From AP-15 sp963747735 (lineage in GTDB: Bacteria; Pseudomonadota; Alphaproteobacteria; ATCC43930; CGMCC-115725): a DNA stretch of 64,000 bases. Positions 17,082-25,965 of the stretch are shown here, in pieces; positions within the stretch are counted from its first letter, which is position 1; the number at the start of each line of letters is the position of its first letter. Both the position numbers and the translations under genes were made by a program. The DNA lies in assembly GCA_963747735.1 (NCBI GenBank), contig CAVVGE010000005.1, positions 633,931 through 697,930 of the forward strand. Reading direction: 5' to 3'. The notes beneath the pieces were generated by a model. That model was given only the letters and a program-made list of their open reading frames with translations. It ran no database searches and was not told where the DNA came from.

Positions 17082-17594
17082 TCAACCCGCTCGGGCCCGC
17101 ATCGCCCCGCCGCCCTTGGCATCTTGCTGGATCGTGGACGCTCGGGCGCAGGGTTCCCCGATTGCCTGAATGCTCGCGGCCAGACGCGGTCTCGCGCGAA
17201 GAGCCGCGCCAGCCAGCAGCCCCAGCGCAACCAGCAAAATGCCGGGCGGCTCCACCACCGGTGCCGGGGGCATCGGATCATCGGGAAGGTTTTGCCCTCC
17301 GCCGGGATCGAGGCTGAGCAAAGGGTCCACCGGCGCTGCCGGCCAATCCGGCTCGAACGAGATCGGGATGTCCGGAAACCCGTTGCTTTCGCTGGGTCCG
17401 GCTTTACCAAGGGGCGGCGCCTGGGCCCCTGCGCCGTCGACGACCGAGCCCGCTCCGCCGGCAAAGCCGAGGCCGACCGCGACGCAGACCCTGATCGCGA
17501 CCGCGCGCGTCGGCACCGCCACGAGCGCAGGCGCGATCTTGCGATGGGCAAGGTGAAATGCATGAGCCAAACCACGCTTCAGAACGCGATGCAT
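17082..17594 (-). CDS. Small exported protein with PEP-CTERM-like tail
   Basis: About 170 residues. A long hydrophobic leader (about residues 14-45) is followed by a proline-rich body, then PVVEPPG, a hydrophobic helix (ILLVALGLLAGAALRARPRL), and, unusually, about 30 more residues. It resembles the EPPG sorting tails at 5135 and 6411 but the extra C-terminal residues are atypical and may reflect a frame error. The start is uncertain: an in-frame ATG also exists at 17639. Upstream of it lies an AT-rich 140-base stretch. Confidence 0.55.
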   Translation of the reverse strand: MHRVLKRGLAHAFHLAHRKIAPALVAVPTRAVAIRVCVAVGLGFAGGAGSVVDGAGAQAPPLGKAGPSESNGFPDIPISFEPDWPAAPVDPLLSLDPGGGQNLPDDPMPPAPVVEPPGILLVALGLLAGAALRARPRLAASIQAIGEPCARASTIQQDAKGGGAMRARAG

Positions 17595-17779
17595 TCTCGC
17601 GCCGAGCGCAGCAGGCACAAAAAAGCAATGAATCAGCATCTAGTAAGATGTCTTTATGTAAAATGGGCATCAGAATTGTCGGTGCAACCGCTTGGAGACC
17701 CGGCCGCCTCGGAGTAAAATGTCTGATGTGGCGTCGGTTAATGTAGGGATATTGTCGAAAATTTCTAATAAATTCGTGG

Positions 17780-20161
17780 TTAAAAAATCCAGCCTATCTT
17801 TGCCGATCCGGTCCTCGCGTCGCGGATCGCCTGCCACACCTTGAACGGCGTCGCCGGCATCGTCAGGTCGCGGACGCCAAGCGGGGCAAGCGCGTCGAGG
17901 ATCGCGCTGATGACGACGGCGAGCGCCGGGGTGCAGCCGCCTTCGCCGCCGGCCTTGATGCCAAACGGGTTGGTCGGCGACAGCACTTCGACGATCCGGG
18001 TGGCAAACGACGGAAGATTGTCCGAACGCGGCATGCCATAATCCATAAACGAGCCGCACAGCGGCTGGCCCGAGCCTGGATCGACGGCGCATTCCTCCCA
18101 CATCGCCTCGCCGACACCCTGGGCGATGCCGCCATGGCTCTGGCCGTGCACGATCAACGGGTTGATGCAGCGTCCGACATCGTCGACGACGGAATAGCGG
18201 GTGATCTCGACCGCCCCGGTCTCGGGATCGACCTCGGCCTCGCAGACCGCGCAACCATTCGGAAAGACCGGGTCGTGCATCTCGTGCTCGGCCACAACCG
18301 CAAGCGCCCCTTCGCTGCCCAGCCGAACCGCCTCCGCCGCCAATTCGAGAAGGTCGAAGCTGCGGTTGCGGCGCGGCGTCGAAAAGCGCCCGTCGGCAAA
18401 CGCCACCTCGGCTTCGCCGACCTCGAACAGCCGGGCCGCAACCCTCTTGCCCGTGTCGATCAGCTCCGGCGCCGCCTGGGCGAAGAGCGTCGCAGCGTGG
18501 CGCATCGAGCGCCCGGAATGCGAGCCGCCGCCCAGGCTGACGACATCGGTGTCGCCCATGATGATGTCGATCGCCTCGACCGGCACCGTCAGCAAGGCCG
18601 AGGCGACCTGGGCGAAGCTCGTCTCGTGGCCCTGGCCGCTCGGGCCGGTGCCGATCACGATCTCGACCCGGCCTTTGGGCGTCACCGTGATTTCGGTCCG
18701 CTCGCGCGGCGCCCCGATCGAGGATTCGACATAATTGGCGAGCCCCAGACCGAGCAATCGGCCGCGCCGTTGGGCCGCCTCGCGCCGTGCGGCAAACCCG
18801 CCCCAATCGGCGATCGCCATCGCCAAATCCATGTTGGCTTCGTAGGTGCCGCTGTCGTAGCGGGCGCCGAGCGCGTTCGGATACGGCATCGCCCGCGGCG
18901 CGACCAGGTTCTTGCGCCGAAGCTCGACGCGGTCGAGCGCCAATTCCTGCGCCGCCCGGTCGACCAGCCGCTCGATCGCATAGGTCACCTCGGGCCGGCC
19001 CGAGCTGCGATAGGCGTTGGTCGGCATCGTGTTGGTGAAAACCGCGCGGGAACGCAGGCTCGCCGCCCCGATATCGTAGCTGCCGGTGACCAGGGCCGAC
19101 CCCTTGCCGAGCGGCGACAGCGACGCGCAGCGGGCGCCGACATTGCTGACATTGTCGGCGCGCAACGCCAAAAACCGGCCATCGGCATCGAGCGCGAGCT
19201 CGACCCGGGTGACGAGGTCGCGGCCCTGGTAGTCGCTCAGAAACACCTCCGAGCGGGTCGAGGTGTATTTGACCGGGCGGCCGAGCTTGCGCGACGCCCA
19301 CACCACCAGCGCCAATTCGACGTAGAGGCGGTTGCGGGTGCCGAAATTGCCGCCGACATCCTGCGACACGACCCGCACCCGCTCCGGCGGCACGCCGAGC
19401 ACCAGGGCAAGCTCGGTCTTTTGCCTGACCGCGCCGCCGCTCCCGGCCCACAGCGTGTAGCGGCCCGCCGCCTCGTCCCAATGGCCGAGAGCGGCGCGCG
19501 GCTCCATCGGCACGCCGGTCACCCGGCCGACATGAAAATCCACCGCGAAGATATGCGCTGCCGCGGCAAAACCCCGCTCGGTCGCCGGGCGGTCGCCGAA
19601 CTCGGTATCGACGAGGACATTGTCCGCCACCTCGTCCCATACCGCGGGCGCCTCCGGCGAGAGCGCGGCGCGCGGCGACACGACCCAAGGCAGCGCCGCG
19701 TATTCGACCGCCACCTGCTCGACCGCATCGAGCGCCTCGCCGTTGTCTCGGCGACGACCATCGCCACCGCCTCGCCGACATGGCGCACCCGGTCGAACGG
19801 CAAAGGCAGCTGCGGCCCGATAAAGATCTTTCCGCCGCCGGGGCCGGTCAGCTTCATGTCGTAGCGGGTCTGCGGCACCGGGTTGTGCGGGATGGCGCCG
19901 AGCCCGCCGGCGCGACAATCGGCACCGGTAAAGACGCCGAGCACACCCGGCATCGCCGAGGCCCCGCTCGGTGTCGATGCCGACGATCCGGGCGTGCGGG
20001 TGCGGCGAACGCAGCATTGCCGCGTAGGCCTGCCCAGGCAGCGTAAAATCGTCGCTGAACCGGCCTTTGCCGGTCAACAGCCGCGCGTCCTCCTTGCGCC
20101 GCAGCGGCTGGCCGATCGCGCCGAGGCCCGGCAAATTTGCAATGTCGACCGCATCATTCAT
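17780..20161 (-). CDS. Xanthine dehydrogenase-family molybdopterin-binding subunit, with two compensating frameshifts
   Basis: A 793-codon frame for a molybdenum-cofactor large subunit of the CO dehydrogenase/xanthine oxidase family. Seen: RRKEDARLLTGKGRFSDD, QDVGGNFGTRN, the AYRSSGRPEVTYAIERLVD region, GTGPSGQGHETSFAQV and GGEGGCTPAL near the Mo site. Between about 19,960 and 19,745 the homologous sequence (VLGVFTGADC through RHVGEAVAMVVAE) lies in another frame, so one base seems gained near a GGGG run and frame restored about 215 bases later. No FAD-binding or iron-sulfur subunit is adjacent, unlike typical coxSML or xdhABC operons. Substrate unknown. Confidence 0.82.
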   Translation of the reverse strand: MNDAVDIANLPGLGAIGQPLRRKEDARLLTGKGRFSDDFTLPGQAYAAMLRSPHPHARIVGIDTERGLGDAGCARRLYRCRLSRRRARRHPAQPGAADPLRHEADRPRRRKDLYRAAAAFAVRPGAPCRRGGGDGRRRDNGEALDAVEQVAVEYAALPWVVSPRAALSPEAPAVWDEVADNVLVDTEFGDRPATERGFAAAAHIFAVDFHVGRVTGVPMEPRAALGHWDEAAGRYTLWAGSGGAVRQKTELALVLGVPPERVRVVSQDVGGNFGTRNRLYVELALVVWASRKLGRPVKYTSTRSEVFLSDYQGRDLVTRVELALDADGRFLALRADNVSNVGARCASLSPLGKGSALVTGSYDIGAASLRSRAVFTNTMPTNAYRSSGRPEVTYAIERLVDRAAQELALDRVELRRKNLVAPRAMPYPNALGARYDSGTYEANMDLAMAIADWGGFAARREAAQRRGRLLGLGLANYVESSIGAPRERTEITVTPKGRVEIVIGTGPSGQGHETSFAQVASALLTVPVEAIDIIMGDTDVVSLGGGSHSGRSMRHAATLFAQAAPELIDTGKRVAARLFEVGEAEVAFADGRFSTPRRNRSFDLLELAAEAVRLGSEGALAVVAEHEMHDPVFPNGCAVCEAEVDPETGAVEITRYSVVDDVGRCINPLIVHGQSHGGIAQGVGEAMWEECAVDPGSGQPLCGSFMDYGMPRSDNLPSFATRIVEVLSPTNPFGIKAGGEGGCTPALAVVISAILDALAPLGVRDLTMPATPFKVWQAIRDARTGSAKIGWIF

Positions 20162-20232
20162 CGCTGCCCCCCTCGCCGCGAGGAGTGTAACCCGAGGCCC
20201 GAGCGTTTACACCGAGCGCGAAGGGACCCGTC

Positions 20233-21057
20233 ATGAGCGCACAAGCCAACACCACCGGCCGCGTCAAACGGCGCGGCATCGCCGCCCTGGCCAAGGGGGG
20301 CCCGCCGATCGTCGCCCTGACCGCCTATACCGCGCCGGTCGCGCGGCTCCTCGATCCCCACGTCGATTTTCTGCTGGTCGGGGATTCGCTCGGCATGGTC
20401 GTCTACGGGTTCGACAGCACCTTGCCGGTGACGCTGGAGATGATGATCGCGCATGGCGGCGCTGTTATGCGCGGCTCGGCGCAGGCGCTCGTCGTCGTCG
20501 ATCTGCCGTTCGGCAGCTATCAGGAATCGCCCGAGCAGGCGTTCCGCAGCGCCGCCCGCATCATGGCGGAAACCGGCTGCGGCGCGATCAAGCTCGAAGG
20601 CGGGCGCGAGATGGCCGACACGGTGCGGTTCCTCACCGGGCGCGGCGTGCCGGTCATGGGGCATGTCGGGCTGATGCCGCAATCGGTCAACACCGCGGGC
20701 GGGTTCAGGGTGCAAGGCCGCGGCGAGCGGCAGGCCGAGCGGGTCATGGCCGACGCCACCGCGATCGCCGATGCGGGCGCCTTTGCCATCGTCATCGAAG
20801 GGACGATCGAGCCGGTCGCGCGGTCGATCACCGCGGCGCTCCCGGTGCCGACGATCGGGATCGGCGCCTCGCCCGCCTGCGACGGACAAATCCTCGTCAT
20901 CGACGATGTGCTCGGCGTCTTTACCGAGTTCACGCCGCGTTTTGTCAAACGCTATGCCGAGCTGGCGCCGCTGATCTCCGCCGCCGCCGAAGCCTATGCC
21001 GCCGATGTTCGCGCCCGCCGCTTTCCCGGCCCGGAGCATTGCTTCGGCACCAAATGA
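20233..21057 (+). CDS. panB: 3-methyl-2-oxobutanoate hydroxymethyltransferase (ketopantoate hydroxymethyltransferase)
   Basis: A 274-residue (beta-alpha)8 enzyme that makes ketopantoate from 2-oxoisovalerate and methylenetetrahydrofolate, the first step to pantothenate and CoA. Family motifs: LTAYTAPVARLLD, DFLLVGDSLGMVVYG, PFGSYQESPEQAF, IKLEGG, MGHVGLMPQ, and VIEGTIEPVARSIT; the metal-binding Asp and the catalytic Glu are present. panC is not adjacent. The gene is divergent from the molybdenum hydroxylase gene. Confidence 0.95.
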   Translation: MSAQANTTGRVKRRGIAALAKGGPPIVALTAYTAPVARLLDPHVDFLLVGDSLGMVVYGFDSTLPVTLEMMIAHGGAVMRGSAQALVVVDLPFGSYQESPEQAFRSAARIMAETGCGAIKLEGGREMADTVRFLTGRGVPVMGHVGLMPQSVNTAGGFRVQGRGERQAERVMADATAIADAGAFAIVIEGTIEPVARSITAALPVPTIGIGASPACDGQILVIDDVLGVFTEFTPRFVKRYAELAPLISAAAEAYAADVRARRFPGPEHCFGTK

Positions 21058-21071
21058 GGCACCCGCGCCGC

Positions 21072-21953
21072 TCATCGCGGCGGCACCCGCGGGTCTGCGG
21101 CGCGGGCCGGCGCCAGCACGATGACGGCGAGCCCGGCGAGGATCAGCGCCATCCCGGCATAGCGCACCGGGCCGAAGGCTTCGCCGAAGATCAGCGCCGA
21201 CGCGAGGACGCCGGTGACGGGCGCCAGCAGGGCGAAAGGGGTCACCGATGCGGCCGGGTAACGCTGCAGCAGCCGGCCCCAGATCACATAGGCGAGGGTC
21301 GTCGCGACCGCGCCCAAATAAAGGACGGCGCCGAGGCCGGTCCAGGACGCGCCGAGCAGCGCCGCCGGCAATGAGGTGCCGCGGCCCGATAATGCCGAGA
21401 CGAGCAATGCCGGCAGCGGCGGCACCAGGCTCGCCCAGCTCACCAGCGAAAAGACCGGAATATCGGGGAGCCGCTTGACGAGGACGTTGCCCACTGCCCA
21501 GCTGAAGGCGCCGCCAATGGCGAGCCCGAGGGCGACAGGCGTCAGGTCGCTGCCGGTCGTCAGGCCAATCAGCAGGAGCCCGGCAAATGCCACCGCCATG
21601 CCGATCGACTGGCGCAGGCCCGGCCGGTCGCGCAGAAAGACCGCGGCGAGGATCACCGTAAAGAACGCCTGGGTCTGCTGGGTCACCGAGGCGAGCCCGG
21701 CCGGCAACCCTGCGGCAAAGGCAAAGAACAGCAGCAGAAATTGCCCGGTGAACAGGGTCAGGCCGATCAGCGCCAAATCCGTCCAGGCAATCCGCGGGCG
21801 CGGCACGAACAGCACCGGCAGCGCGGCGACGACAAACCTGAGCGCGGTCAGCTGCGGTGCCGAAAAGCTCGCCAGCCCGAGCTTGATGACGACAAAGGCA
21901 AAGCCCCAAATGACCGAGGCGAGCGCCGCCAGCGCCGCGTGCCGCAGCGTCAC
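21072..21953 (-). CDS. EamA/DMT family transporter
   Basis: A 293-residue inner-membrane protein with ten hydrophobic segments in two EamA repeats (first: ALASVIWGFAFVVIKLGLAS; second begins near GAFSWAVGNVLVKRLP). Members export amino acids or other metabolites. Late motif VTPFALLAPVTGVLASALIF is typical of the YdcZ/RhaT-like EamA group. The substrate cannot be told. It is convergent with panB. Confidence 0.88.
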   Translation of the reverse strand: MTLRHAALAALASVIWGFAFVVIKLGLASFSAPQLTALRFVVAALPVLFVPRPRIAWTDLALIGLTLFTGQFLLLFFAFAAGLPAGLASVTQQTQAFFTVILAAVFLRDRPGLRQSIGMAVAFAGLLLIGLTTGSDLTPVALGLAIGGAFSWAVGNVLVKRLPDIPVFSLVSWASLVPPLPALLVSALSGRGTSLPAALLGASWTGLGAVLYLGAVATTLAYVIWGRLLQRYPAASVTPFALLAPVTGVLASALIFGEAFGPVRYAGMALILAGLAVIVLAPARAADPRVPPR

Positions 21954-22076
21954 CGCGCCGGCCTCATCCGGCGCTCGGCGCCGGCCGCCGGCCGGTCACC
22001 GAAATGTGAGGTGCGCGCGCGCCGGTTGCGCGCCAACTCTGACGCGTTGCAACAAGCTACCAAAGGGAGAAGCATC

Positions 22077-22688
22077 ATGCGCTGGATGTCGGTTTCCACA
22101 TTGCTCCTGGCTGCCGCGCTGGCGGCACCGGCCTTCGGCCAAACGGCGCCCGCCGGCAAGCCGATGCGCGTCCGCGGCACGGTCGAAAAGCTCGACGGCC
22201 AAATGCTGTCGGTCAAGGAGCGCGACGGCGACACCGCGACGATCGTCTTGGCGCCAAACCTCGTGGTTGTGACATTGGTCAAAAAGAGCCTCAGCGACAT
22301 CAAGCCAGGCGATTTTGTCGCTTCGACCGGGGTCAAGGGCCCGGACGGCAAGCTCCACGCGGTTGAAGCCCGCATCTTCCCCAAGGCGACGCCCGATGGC
22401 GGCCGGCAATTCGCCTGGGACCTGTCGCCCGGCAGCGTGATGACCAACGCCACGGTCGGGACCGTGACCCAGGCCCCGCAAGGCGAAGTGCTGCACGTCA
22501 AGTTCAAGGGCGGCGAATCCGAATACAGCATCGGCCCCGATGTGCCGGTGCTGGCCAACGCGCCGGGCGACGAGAGCCTGCTGAAGCCGGGTGCCGCCGT
22601 CTTTGTCATCGCGCTGAAGCACCCCGACGGCAGCATCACCTCGGGCAGGCTCTACGCCGAAAAGGACGGCATCAAGCCGCCGATGTAA
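22077..22688 (+). CDS. Exported protein of unknown function (OB-like/DUF5666-like)
   Basis: A 203-residue protein with ribosome site AAGGGAG and a clear signal peptide ending near AFG-QTAPA (about residue 22). The mature part begins with a small beta-rich module (RVRGTVEKLDGQMLSVKERD) that resembles the DUF5666/OB-like repeats, then SVMTNATVGTV and a second beta module. No catalytic residues are evident. A degenerate copy of its 3' end lies at 23,606-23,752 beyond the neighbouring msrQ-like gene, which shows a past local duplication. Confidence 0.7.
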   Translation: MRWMSVSTLLLAAALAAPAFGQTAPAGKPMRVRGTVEKLDGQMLSVKERDGDTATIVLAPNLVVVTLVKKSLSDIKPGDFVASTGVKGPDGKLHAVEARIFPKATPDGGRQFAWDLSPGSVMTNATVGTVTQAPQGEVLHVKFKGGESEYSIGPDVPVLANAPGDESLLKPGAAVFVIALKHPDGSITSGRLYAEKDGIKPPM

Positions 22689-22714
22689 TGTTTGGCGCGC
22701 CGGAGCGAGGGTAA

Positions 22715-23569
22715 ATGTATCCATGGCATGATTACGGCGGCCGGGTCTCGCCGCTCAAGCTCGCCGTCTTTTTGGCGCTCTTCGTGCCGGCGGGCTGGGT
22801 GGTGCTCGCCTATGCCTGCGGCCTGCTCGGCGCGCGCCCGTTGAACGAGGCGATCCACCAGCTCGGGCTGTGGACGATCCGGCTGATCTTTCTGGCGCTG
22901 GCGGTGACCCCGCTGCGCCAGATCCTGCAATGGCCGCGCCTTCTTGTGGTGCGGCGGATGATCGGCGTCGCCGCCTTCGCCTATGTGCTGATGCATTTTT
23001 CGCTTTACGTCGTCAGCCAGGCTTTCGATCTCGGCAAGGTCGCCAGCGAGATCGCCCTGCGGATTTATCTGACGATCGGCTTTACCGCCCTTCTCAGCCT
23101 TGCCGCGTTGGCCGCGACCTCGACCGACGGCATGGTTCGCCGCCTCGGCGCCCGGCGCTGGCAGCGCCTGCACCGGATTGTCTATGGGATCGGCGTGCTC
23201 GCCGTGATCCACTACTGCTTTCAGTCGAAGCTCGACGAGTGGGAGCCGACGATCATGGGCGGGCTCCTCGCCTGGCTGCTCGGCTATCGCCTCATGCTGT
23301 GGCGCTTGCGCAAGCGCGGCCGTCTGGCGTTGGCCTGGGTCGGCGCTTTGAGCCTCGCCGCGGCGGTCGGGACCGCCCTCGCCGAAGCGGTTTATTTCAA
23401 GCTCGCCTTTCACGCGCCGCTGCTGCGCGTGCTCGACGCCGATCTCTCGCTGCAAACCGGCATCCGGCCGGCGGTCGTGGTGCTGGCAATCGGGTTCGCC
23501 ATCACCAGCGCCGGCGCCGTGCGCGAGGCGACCGCGCGTTCTGCCAAACGCCGCCTGCGCCCGGCCTGA
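22715..23569 (+). CDS. msrQ: MsrQ-like haem-binding membrane subunit of the methionine sulfoxide reductase system
   Basis: A 284-residue membrane protein with about six helices, matching the YedZ/MsrQ ferric-reductase-like family. The conserved His residues that hold haem b are seen in VLMHFSLYVV, RLHRIVYGIG and VIHYCF. MsrQ passes electrons from the quinone pool to periplasmic MsrP, which repairs oxidised methionine. The usual msrP is not adjacent and would have to be elsewhere. The C-terminal extension (two more hydrophobic segments) is longer than in E. coli. Confidence 0.87.
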   Translation: MYPWHDYGGRVSPLKLAVFLALFVPAGWVVLAYACGLLGARPLNEAIHQLGLWTIRLIFLALAVTPLRQILQWPRLLVVRRMIGVAAFAYVLMHFSLYVVSQAFDLGKVASEIALRIYLTIGFTALLSLAALAATSTDGMVRRLGARRWQRLHRIVYGIGVLAVIHYCFQSKLDEWEPTIMGGLLAWLLGYRLMLWRLRKRGRLALAWVGALSLAAAVGTALAEAVYFKLAFHAPLLRVLDADLSLQTGIRPAVVVLAIGFAITSAGAVREATARSAKRRLRPA

Positions 23570-23605
23570 GCTAAGCGACGCCGTTGAGCGCGAAATCGCA
23601 GGATA

Positions 23606-23752
23606 AGCATCGGCCCCGGCGTGCCGGTGCCGGCCAACACGCCGGGCGCGGTTGTCTTCGTCACCGCGCTGAACCATCCCGACGACAGCCCGACCTCCAG
23701 CCGGCTCTACGCCGAAAAAAGCGTCGAGACGCCCGGTAGTGGGTCAGTCTGA
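23606..23752 (+). pseudogene. Remnant of a duplicated 3' end of the 22,077 gene
   Basis: Read in frame, this stretch gives SIGPGVPVPANTPG, then VVFVTALNHPDDSPTSSRLY and AEKSVE before a stop. It aligns with the C-terminus of the protein encoded at 22,077 (SIGPDVPVLANAPG, FVIALKHPDGSITSGRLY, AEKDGI), with a short internal loss and many substitutions. There is no start or upstream portion. The 20 bases just before it (23,579-23,598) nearly match the end of the phosphonoacetate hydrolase gene at 28,940, so the region looks like a patchwork of relics at the edge of the island. Confidence 0.8.
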
Positions 23753-23867
23753 AAATAGAAAAGTTTGCCCAGAATGGAGCGCAATTCCGACTAGGCTACT
23801 GCGTGTATAGAGAGGTATTCTCTCGCGTAACGGGCTTAAAGCGAGCCCGAACGGGGGGTGTAGAAGA

Positions 23868-24740
23868 TTGGATCGCACCGTAACGGTTCGCTTCTATCGC
23901 GTGGAAGCTAAGGCTGATAGCGTTGGGCTGGGCACGGCTCTACGCCGAATTGCGGCTCTCGGGCTTTTGGAGCGAGAGGCGGAAATCGAGGATGGGATAA
24001 CCGTCAGATTGGAAAGCGCTGATTTTCCAACAAATGAGGTCCGCGGAGAAATCATTAGAAGACAAATGGCAAACTTGCCGCCGAAGGCGCTATCCGGCCA
24101 ACGGATAGAACGCCTTGGCGTCGAAGCTATAGGGCACTCCACCGCCTTTTTATATTATCCACGATTGTCGATCCTCGCATTTGAACAAGCGCGGAACGGA
24201 ATCACGTCAACCAGATTTGGTTTATATATTGCGCATTTTGCGGGGAGCGCGCGATATGATATTCTGCCGATTCCCACGCACGAGATGTGGGAGACGTTAC
24301 GGACCGGTCGGTTGAGAGCAATACGTGTAAGATGCTCCGCGCCTCAATCTCTAGAAGTGGCGGATGCTGAGGCAGAGACCGTCAAAAGAGGACTGGTGTC
24401 ACTTCAAGGCGCGCTCAACACGCATTATGTCGATGCGACGCTGGGGATGAAGCGCGGCGATCCCGACATTCAGCGAAATGGTGCCATACGGTGGTTCAAC
24501 TGGTTCCGCAGGGAACGCGAAAATCATCGTGGCGAAATAACGCACGTTTATGCAGACATTATACCTGAAGGAGAGACGCAGACTGCTCACCTAAATCTTC
24601 TTAGGGGGCAAATAGGCGGGCAGAGGCGACTCGATCTTCCCGAAGATGCCCCTGAGGCTAGTTACCGCATACGAGAATCATTTCTTACTGAAGTTTTCCA
24701 CAGGCATGAGCAAGAGCTTGAAGAGCGGTATCACCCATGA
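23868..24740 (+). CDS. Uncharacterised soluble protein, first gene of a two-gene island cassette
   Basis: A 290-residue protein starting at TTG 23868. Its base composition is clearly lower in G+C than its neighbours, which suggests recent transfer. It begins with a beta-strand segment (TVRFYRVEAKAD), then a mixed alpha/beta body with AIGHSTAFLYYPRLSILAFE. From memory this pattern recalls DUF6731-type proteins, but I cannot confirm it. No membrane segment or catalytic motif is evident. Its stop overlaps the start of the next gene (ATGA), so the two are translated together; the second is a small membrane protein. Such soluble-sensor plus membrane-effector pairs are common in phage defence, but that role is only inferred here. 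Confidence 0.65.
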   Translation: MDRTVTVRFYRVEAKADSVGLGTALRRIAALGLLEREAEIEDGITVRLESADFPTNEVRGEIIRRQMANLPPKALSGQRIERLGVEAIGHSTAFLYYPRLSILAFEQARNGITSTRFGLYIAHFAGSARYDILPIPTHEMWETLRTGRLRAIRVRCSAPQSLEVADAEAETVKRGLVSLQGALNTHYVDATLGMKRGDPDIQRNGAIRWFNWFRRERENHRGEITHVYADIIPEGETQTAHLNLLRGQIGGQRRLDLPEDAPEASYRIRESFLTEVFHRHEQELEERYHP

Positions 24741-25249
24741 CGACAGATGCTCATCTATTGCTTCCGCGCTCGTGGTTGCCAAAATGGGAGAGCGCTTATC
24801 CGTTCGTGCTAGGCGTGGCTGCAACGGTGATTTGGGTGTTTATTGGGAATAAGGTGGCCCACCACGCCGCCGCAAACAGCTGGCATTTCGACCAAATATA
24901 TGCCTCATTTTTTGGCTTCGCGTCTATTACCACGGGATTTCTTGCCACATTTTACGGGACCACCCAATCAATGTCGAGTGGATTTATTCAGAGAATTCGG
25001 GGAACACGTATCTTTATCCGTTTTCTTCTTCTAACAAAGCGAGCAATAATTATGGGCTTTATGGGGTGCCTCTCTACAGTACCAATGCTGATAATCCAAC
25101 CTCTGCCTACCGAAAAATATTCGTTTGGTTCATTTGCCGTAGCGTTATGGCTTGGCGTCGCCGTTTGGACTATCGCTGGCTTCTGGCGCGTGGCCTCATC
25201 TTTCTTCCTATTGTTCGAGGCCAACGAAGGAAACCGCCCCGCCGGGTGA
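24737..25249 (+). CDS. Small four-helix membrane protein, second gene of the cassette; 3' end possibly truncated
   Basis: A 170-residue protein with four hydrophobic segments: FVLGVAATVIWVFIGN, YASFFGFASITTGFLATFYG, AIIMGFMGCLSTVPMLII and AVALWLGVAVWTIAGFW. It is coupled to the preceding gene by an ATGA overlap. Its last residues (EGNRPAG) abut a degraded insertion-sequence transposase read from the other strand, so the natural C-terminus may have been replaced. No family is recognised. Role proposed only by context: membrane effector or anchor for the upstream protein. Confidence 0.6.
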   Translation: MTTDAHLLLPRSWLPKWESAYPFVLGVAATVIWVFIGNKVAHHAAANSWHFDQIYASFFGFASITTGFLATFYGTTQSMSSGFIQRIRGTRIFIRFLLLTKRAIIMGFMGCLSTVPMLIIQPLPTEKYSFGSFAVALWLGVAVWTIAGFWRVASSFFLLFEANEGNRPAG

Positions 25250-25289
25250 TCCTCAAGGGGTCGGATAGGTTGCTCCGCGCTTCTTGTAA

Positions 25290-25962
25290 GGGCCACCTTC
25301 CCTGGCTTCGGCTCGGCCGCTTCAAGCAGAGTGACGATATCGGAAACCTCCCATAACCGATCCGACACGCCAGCGGCCATCGCAGGGGTAACACGCAACG
25401 TCTTGTGGATGCGGACAAAATTGTAATAGGTTGTGAACAGCGCCATCGAATGCGCGTGGTTCTCGACCTTTTTTGAGAAGGCGTTTGTCAGCCTCGTGAA
25501 GCGGCGCATGTGCGTTAGCTGGACCCGATTCGCCAACCGCTTCGCAAGATCGTCCATGAACCACATAGCGCATTCGCCATCGCGCCCGCCGACGAACCAG
25601 GACGCGATGAACTTCGTATCGGCATCGATCGCCGTCCATGTCCAGGTGTCGCCAGCGCCATCCGGCGCCGCCTTCGCGGCCGCAACATTCTTCTGCTTCG
25701 CATAGCTGAAGCTCCAAATTTCATCGACCTGGGTGCGCCTGGGCGTGAGGCCACGCACATGCTCGTCATGGTAGGCAGCGCATGCCTTACCGGCATCGAT
25801 CATCAGCTTGATCACGGTGTTCTTGCTGGCGCCCGTCACGCGCGTAACGGCCCTGATGGAGCTGCCCTCGCAAAGCAGGTGGATGATGTGGGCGCGCTCG
25901 GCCGCGGGGAGTTGTTTTATGTCGGGTATTATATGACCCATTATGCTTGACGCCAAGCGCAT
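25290..25962 (-). pseudogene. IS1-like transposase with internal deletion
   Basis: The frame shows an N-terminal helix-turn-helix (EGSSIRAVTRVTGASKNTV), then QVDEIWSFSYAKQKNV with the first catalytic Asp, and a late RRFTRLTNAFSKKVENHAH block, followed by NFVRIHKTLRVTPAMAAGV. Between RVQLT and HMRRF (near 25,510) the stretch that normally carries the second Asp (an SDGH-type motif) and the catalytic Glu (an ERQN-type motif) is missing, so about 60-70 residues have gone and the enzyme should be dead. The frame runs on to 24,988 only as antisense of the membrane-protein gene, because the original stop is lost. Family assignment is from recalled homologues. Confidence 0.75.
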
Positions 25963-25965
25963 TTT

